Origin: Peptococcaceae bacterium UBA7185
GTDB lineage: Bacteria > Bacillota > Peptococcia > Peptococcales > Peptococcaceae
Reading direction: 5' to 3'
NCBI GenBank assembly: GCA_002491065.1
Contig: DKVF01000070.1
Coordinates: forward strand, 1-27,803
DNA length: 27,803 nt
The notes under the pieces are model-generated. The model had not been told where the DNA came from. It made no database searches and saw nothing but the letters and a program-made list of their open reading frames with translations. Positions 24,452 to 27,803 of the stretch are shown here, in pieces. How positions within the stretch are numbered: position 1 is the stretch's first letter; every line of letters starts with the position of its first letter. Both the position numbers and the translations under genes were made by a program.

Positions 24452-24658
24452 ATGTATATGGTGCACACTCCAGGCTGGCAGGCTTATGTGACAGTAGCAA
24501 ATTATACCATACCGGACAGATTTCTTTTTGGAACAGCCTATCCTTTTGTGCCTTTTGGGGAGGGTCTACAGTATTTCAAATCAATTGGGATTCACGAGGA
24601 GCATATGGAGCGATTGTTGTATAAAAATGCCGCGGATTTATTGCAACTAGAAATGTAA
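24452..24658 (+). pseudogene. amidohydrolase (Amidohydro_2-like), C-terminal stub
   Basis: A 68-residue frame matches the very end of metal-dependent amidohydrolases of the TIM-barrel type. IPDRFLFGTAYPFVPF contains the equivalent of the metal-binding FGTD/S-YP segment, with Ala where Asp is usual, and MERLLYKNAADLLQL is the standard last helix. About 200-250 N-terminal residues, including the HxH metal site, are absent, and the sequence between the kinase stop and 24452 shows no trace of them. There is no convincing Shine-Dalgarno. I read it as a leftover of a deletion. The assignment rests on this short stretch. Confidence 0.62.
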
Positions 24659-24837
24659 AGGAGTTGAACATACAGAAAAGATTTCCGTGAATCTATGCGG
24701 CAGCATTCAGTCTTTGTTTTGGATGTTTTGCAAGTGTTTGACCTGAAAATGGCTGTTTTTTAGTTTCTATGATGGTTGCAATAAAAAATAATCCTTCTTT
24801 CCGCGAGTATTCAGAAGAGATTCATAAATGTCATTTC

Positions 24838-24877
24838 ACGCGTCTAAGCGGCTTTATGCTGTGCAGACGCGTTTTTT
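24838..24877 (+). terminator. rho-independent terminator
   Basis: ACGCGTCT (24838-24845) pairs with AGACGCGT (24865-24872), with a second inner stem (GCGGC/GCTGT), followed by six T. It lies about 180 bases beyond the amidohydrolase stub, so it may be the terminator of the lost gene or of the two-component operon. Confidence 0.85.
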
Positions 24878-25196
24878 ATGTTCAACATGACTTAGTATCA
24901 GCATTCATTCCCTTGCGCTCTGTCACTGACGATCAAAAATGATAGGGTTGAATCATATAGATAATTTGTGCAGTAGAAAACAAACGGAATTTCAGTTTTC
25001 AATAAATAGACTGTTTTACAAGCCGATTGTAGGAAAACAGTTCATTGATTTACGGCTGGCTGAGAGGCGATTTTTTATAAATAGAAACATTGTTCAAAGA
25101 ATCTATCTGTTCATTTTGCAGGATTTTTGCTTTCCTGCAAGGAAATTTTGTAAAGAATAGGATGCTGTGAAGTTGCTTTTCTGTGAAAAAATTTTA

Positions 25197-25205
25197 TGAT
25201 ATAAT
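25197..25205 (+). promoter_or_regulatory. extended -10 promoter for the protease-scpA-scpB operon
   Basis: TGATATAAT combines a TGN extension with a perfect TATAAT -10. No good -35 is seen 16-18 bases upstream, as expected for extended -10 promoters. ATG 25253 is 48 bases downstream. Confidence 0.65.
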
Positions 25206-25252
25206 GTAGCGAATGGACAGAGTTGTGAGAAAGAAAAAGGAGAGAACTATTT

Positions 25253-25885
25253 ATGATGTTTTTTGGAAATTCACTGACCAGTATGGTCGTTACCTTGTTG
25301 GCTGTGCTTATGGCAATCACCTTTCATGAAACAGCACATGGGTATGTAGCATATCGTTTGGGAGATCCTACGGCAAAAAACCAAGGCCGGTTAACGTTAA
25401 ATCCCATTGCTCATTTGGACCCAATCGGTGCTTTGATGATGTTCGTCTTTGGTTTTGGTTGGGCCAAACCGGTGCCGGTCAATCCCTTTTATTTTGAGGG
25501 CGATCGCACAAAAGGCATGATGCTGGTGTCGGTAGCAGGTCCACTGACAAATCTAATTATTTCTTTTGCTGCATATTTTATTTATGTAGCGGGCAGTGGT
25601 TTTGCTGGGATTCCTTTTTTGTCCATCTTTCTGAGTACGACAGTGACCTTGAATATATATCTGGCAGTATTTAACTTGATTCCGATTCCACCGTTGGACG
25701 GCTCAAAAATTTTGGCTGGTTTATTGCCGAAGGCAACTGCCTATAAATTTTTGAATACAGTGGAGCAGTATGGATTTTTGATTTTGATGTTGTTAATTTT
25801 TTTCAATATTACAGATATGATCATGGTGCCTGTTGCCAATGTGATACTCAACTTTTTCACTTTTATTTTACAACTGATTTTCTAG
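25253..25885 (+). CDS. site-2 protease family (M50) membrane metalloprotease
   Basis: A 210-residue multi-pass membrane protein of the small M50 type. The zinc motif HETAH is at residues 25-29 in the first helix; the third zinc ligand is Asp149 in NLIPIPPLDGSK. NPIAHLDPIGALMM (50-63) and KPVPVNPFYF (72-81) are family signatures. About five to six helices are visible. Substrates of this stand-alone class are not known. The ATG at 25253 follows AAAGGAGAG; ATG 25256 is equivalent. scpA begins 11 bases after its stop codon, so the three genes form an operon. Confidence 0.92.
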   Translation: MMFFGNSLTSMVVTLLAVLMAITFHETAHGYVAYRLGDPTAKNQGRLTLNPIAHLDPIGALMMFVFGFGWAKPVPVNPFYFEGDRTKGMMLVSVAGPLTNLIISFAAYFIYVAGSGFAGIPFLSIFLSTTVTLNIYLAVFNLIPIPPLDGSKILAGLLPKATAYKFLNTVEQYGFLILMLLIFFNITDMIMVPVANVILNFFTFILQLIF

Positions 25886-25896
25886 TGGGGACAGTA

Positions 25897-26658
25897 ATGG
25901 AAGAAATTAAAAAGTACGAAATTCATTTGGACAACTTTGACGGACCTTTAGATTTGCTGCTGCACTTGATTGACAAAAATAAAATGGACATTTATGATAT
26001 TCCGATTGCAGTGATTACTGAGCAATATTTGGCATACTTGGAAGAAGCGCGGGAGATGGATTTGGAAATCGCCAGCGAATTTTTGCTCATTGCGGCGACT
26101 TTGTTAAATATTAAGGTGCGGATGCTTTTACCAAAGCGAAAATCAGATGAAACCGGTGCAGACAGCGAGGAAGATCCCCGCGCTGAATTGGTGCGCAGAT
26201 TGGTAGAATATCGGTTTTATAAAGAAACGGCGCACGTGCTGCAGCAAAGAGAACAGCATGAATGCACCTATATGCTAAAGCCGCATGATATTGAAGCTTT
26301 GACCAGTCAATTGGAGCCGGGAAATCCCTTGGAGCATGTAACAATGCAGCAATTGATGGAGGCTTTTTTACAGGCGATGGACCAGGTTCAAGGAGAGGCA
26401 GAAGTACATCAGTTGACGTTATCCCGCGAAGAATATCTGGTTGAGGACAGCATTTTACAAATTCGGCAGAGACTGCAAAAGGAGCATAGTATCGAATTTT
26501 CCACGTTGTTTCAGCGTAAGGATAGAAAGCGTAAGGTAATTACGATGTTTATGGCGCTTTTAGAATTGTGCCGGCTAGGGGAATTGTCTTTTCAACAGCA
26601 GGACAATTTTGGCACATTATGGATTTTTCCCCGACAACCTAACAATGAGGTGAAGTAG
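25897..26658 (+). CDS. scpA: segregation and condensation protein A
   Basis: A 253-residue kleisin subunit that bridges the SMC heads in the bacterial condensin complex and helps chromosome segregation. The N-terminal YEIHLDNFDGPLDLLLHLI and the following helix DIYDIPIAVITEQYL are diagnostic, as is EIASEFLLIAATLLNIK. The C-terminal winged helix (about 195-250) contacts SMC. A GTG four codons upstream overlaps the protease stop, but ATG 25897 has GTGGGG 6 bases before it. scpB starts directly after its stop codon. Confidence 0.95.
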   Translation: MEEIKKYEIHLDNFDGPLDLLLHLIDKNKMDIYDIPIAVITEQYLAYLEEAREMDLEIASEFLLIAATLLNIKVRMLLPKRKSDETGADSEEDPRAELVRRLVEYRFYKETAHVLQQREQHECTYMLKPHDIEALTSQLEPGNPLEHVTMQQLMEAFLQAMDQVQGEAEVHQLTLSREEYLVEDSILQIRQRLQKEHSIEFSTLFQRKDRKRKVITMFMALLELCRLGELSFQQQDNFGTLWIFPRQPNNEVK

Positions 26659-27258
26659 TTGCAGTATCAGTATGTAGAAAAGATGCGGGCCGTGGTGGAG
26701 AGTTTGCTGTTTATCACCAATGAGCCTTTGACTACGGCGCAGCTAGCAGAGTTGGCCGAGTTGGAAGAAAATGATGTGATGGATGTGCTGGATTGGTTGA
26801 TAGAGGATTACAGTGACGCATCAAAAGGGATTTGTGTGATGAAGCTGGGAGATGGCTACATTATGGCTATCAAACAGGATTATCTACCCTATGTGGAAAA
26901 ACTATACCGGCCGCAAATGAATACGTTGTCTATGGCAGCCTTAGAAACGTTGGCTATCATTGCGTACAAGCAACCAGTGACCCGCGGTGAGGTGGAATTG
27001 GTCCGCGGAGTAAAGGCAGACAAAATTATTCAAAATTTAATCGCAAAAGAGCTGATCGAGGAACGAGGACGCAAGGACGCGCCGGGCCGTCCTATTCTGT
27101 ATGGGACGACTAGAAAATTTTTGCAATATTTTAATATCGAAAGTTTAGAAGAATTACCTACCAATGATCTGCTGCAGTTGGACTTAGAGCAGGCAGAAAC
27201 TTTGGTAGCGGATGAGCTGGAGCTGCTGGATATGGCAAGGAAGGATGAAAACGTGTGA
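26659..27258 (+). CDS. scpB: segregation and condensation protein B
   Basis: A 199-residue winged-helix protein that dimerises and binds ScpA in the SMC condensin complex. VVESLLFITNEPLT, ALETLAIIAYKQPVTRGEVE and RKDAPGRPILYGTT are conserved ScpB segments. The C-terminal acidic tail (about 170-199) is of normal length. The start appears to be TTG 26659, touching the scpA stop; GAGGTG lies 6 bases upstream at the end of scpA and supports it. ATG 26683 is an alternative that would cut into the first helix. Confidence 0.94.
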   Translation: MQYQYVEKMRAVVESLLFITNEPLTTAQLAELAELEENDVMDVLDWLIEDYSDASKGICVMKLGDGYIMAIKQDYLPYVEKLYRPQMNTLSMAALETLAIIAYKQPVTRGEVELVRGVKADKIIQNLIAKELIEERGRKDAPGRPILYGTTRKFLQYFNIESLEELPTNDLLQLDLEQAETLVADELELLDMARKDENV

Positions 27259-27291
27259 TGTCTCTTCTTAAAAGGGGAGATAATATGTGTA

Positions 27292-27320
27292 TTGTGTTTT
27301 TCTGTCGGGAATAGTATAAT
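27292..27320 (+). promoter_or_regulatory. probable promoter for glmS
   Basis: A perfect -10 TATAAT at 27315-27320 lies 17 bases after a partial -35 (TTGTGT, 27292-27297). It implies a leader of about 118 bases before ATG 27445. Confidence 0.55.
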
Positions 27321-27331
27321 AAAACGGTAAA

Positions 27332-27365
27332 ATTTGCATATAAATAAAGGATACATATTGCAAAT
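27332..27365 (+). repeat. inverted repeat in the glmS leader
   Basis: ATTTGCA (27332-27338) pairs exactly with TGCAAAT (27359-27365), and a second pair, ATACAT (27351-27356) with ATGTAT (27364-27369), competes with it. Either a small RNA hairpin or chance in AT-rich sequence. Confidence 0.35.
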
Positions 27366-27444
27366 GTATGATACAGAAGAAATCGCAGAGGGTTATTTCA
27401 TGCGTAAATGATAGAAAAAAAGGTGACTATTGGGGGGAACTTCT

Positions 27445-27803
27445 ATGTGCGGGATTGTAGGATATGTCGGGAAAAGAAATGCAGTCAGCGTTTTGCTTGA
27501 CGGCTTGCAAAAGCTGGAATATCGCGGCTATGATTCGTCGGGAATTGCAGTTATAGAACAGGCGCAGATTGTTGTAGAAAAATCAGAAGGAAAACTGGCG
27601 AATCTGCGGGAAAAAATAAAAGACATGACATTGGAAAGCGGTATCGGGATTGGACACACGCGCTGGGCTACACATGGACGGCCTTCTGATGCCAATGCGC
27701 ATCCGCATACCAGTCAAAACGGAAAATTTGCTGTCGTGCATAATGGCATTGTAGAAAATTATTTGACGTTGAAGGAGAAATATTTGACAGGGGAGCATTT
27801 TAC
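27445..27803 (+). CDS. glmS: glucosamine-6-phosphate synthase, N-terminal part (runs off the window)
   Basis: The first 119 codons of the glutamine-fructose-6-phosphate aminotransferase, the first step of amino-sugar synthesis for peptidoglycan. MCGIVGYVG supplies the N-terminal nucleophile Cys2 of the class II glutaminase domain. KLEYRGYDSSGIA, HTRWATHG and VVHNGIVENY are the glutamine-binding segments. Start ATG 27445 has GGGGGGAA 6 bases upstream. The isomerase (SIS) domains lie beyond the window end. The 186-base gap before it shows no glmS ribozyme core. Confidence 0.96.
   Translation, partial: MCGIVGYVGKRNAVSVLLDGLQKLEYRGYDSSGIAVIEQAQIVVEKSEGKLANLREKIKDMTLESGIGIGHTRWATHGRPSDANAHPHTSQNGKFAVVHNGIVENYLTLKEKYLTGEHF

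Larger units (their letters stand above)
24660..25252. other. 593-base stretch without a supported gene
   Basis: It contains a strong terminator (24838-24877), an 8-bp inverted repeat (TTGCAGGA 25116-25123 with TCCTGCAA 25133-25140) and an extended -10 promoter for the protease operon (25197-25205). A 73-codon frame at 24939-25160 looks like chance and has no ribosome binding site. The 180 bases before the terminator may be eroded coding sequence, but I cannot identify any. Confidence 0.55.

Noticed and set aside
25116..25140. Inverted repeat TTGCAGGA/TCCTGCAA considered as a terminator
   Set aside because: No T-run on either strand and no gene ending beside it.
24939..25160. A 73-codon plus-strand frame in the gene-poor stretch
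   Set aside because: No Shine-Dalgarno, no recognisable pattern and chance-like composition.
27241..27290. Hairpin TCTCTTC/GGGGAGA after scpB considered as a terminator
   Set aside because: Stem contains G-U pairs and is not followed by a T-run.

Overview
This window looks like chromosomal DNA of a low-to-medium GC Firmicute. I infer the class Negativicutes. The basis is the mix of genes: Firmicute-type ScpA/ScpB, a YlmC/YmxH-type PRC-barrel protein, a DUF6514-like protein, a contiguous hisS-aspS pair and a stand-alone glutaminyl-tRNA synthetase. Nothing in the window names a species. I saw no tRNA, rRNA, CRISPR array or intact insertion sequence.

Layout. (1) 49-3661: an SLC13/DASS-type anion transporter followed by a large alkaline-phosphatase-superfamily phosphohydrolase, closed by a strong terminator. 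(2) 3796-6115: a tight three-gene operon encoding a zinc-ribbon protein of unknown function, an ABC ATPase with no permease, and a soluble protein I do not recognise. (3) 6197-6838: an iron-sulfur-flavoprotein-like flavodoxin. (4) 6849-10881: a block of decaying accessory genes. It holds a 5'-truncated MATE transporter (minus strand), the DNA-binding tail of an AraC regulator with two frameshifts, a GNAT acetyltransferase run into a second 5'-truncated MATE transporter, and a macrodomain/class-M sirtuin pair in which the macrodomain has an in-frame amber codon and the sirtuin is cut in half. (5) 11156-17441: housekeeping genes, namely a Nudix-MutY fusion, a DUF6514-like gene on the minus strand, a dihydrouridine synthase, hisS and aspS. 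(6) 17668-20125: trmL (minus), an ArAE/FUSC-type membrane protein, a small three-helix membrane protein and a YlmC/YmxH PRC-barrel protein. (7) 20219-24658: glnS, deoC, a two-component system whose kinase has almost no extracellular loop, and the C-terminal stub of an amidohydrolase. (8) 25253-27803: a site-2 protease, scpA, scpB and the start of glmS, which runs off the window.

How the genes work together. The translation and RNA-modification genes (dus, hisS, aspS, trmL, glnS) form the core theme. AspRS carries the His/Gly pair associated with non-discriminating enzymes, while glnS gives direct Gln-tRNA synthesis; together they suggest tRNA-dependent asparagine formation alongside direct glutaminylation. 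The Nudix-MutY protein would combine a possible nucleotide clean-up activity with A:8-oxoG repair. The macrodomain/sirtuin pair is recognisable as the reversible ADP-ribosylation module known from other Firmicutes, but here it appears to be dying. The most plausible undescribed unit is the zinc-ribbon/orphan ABC ATPase/unknown-protein operon at 3796-6115.
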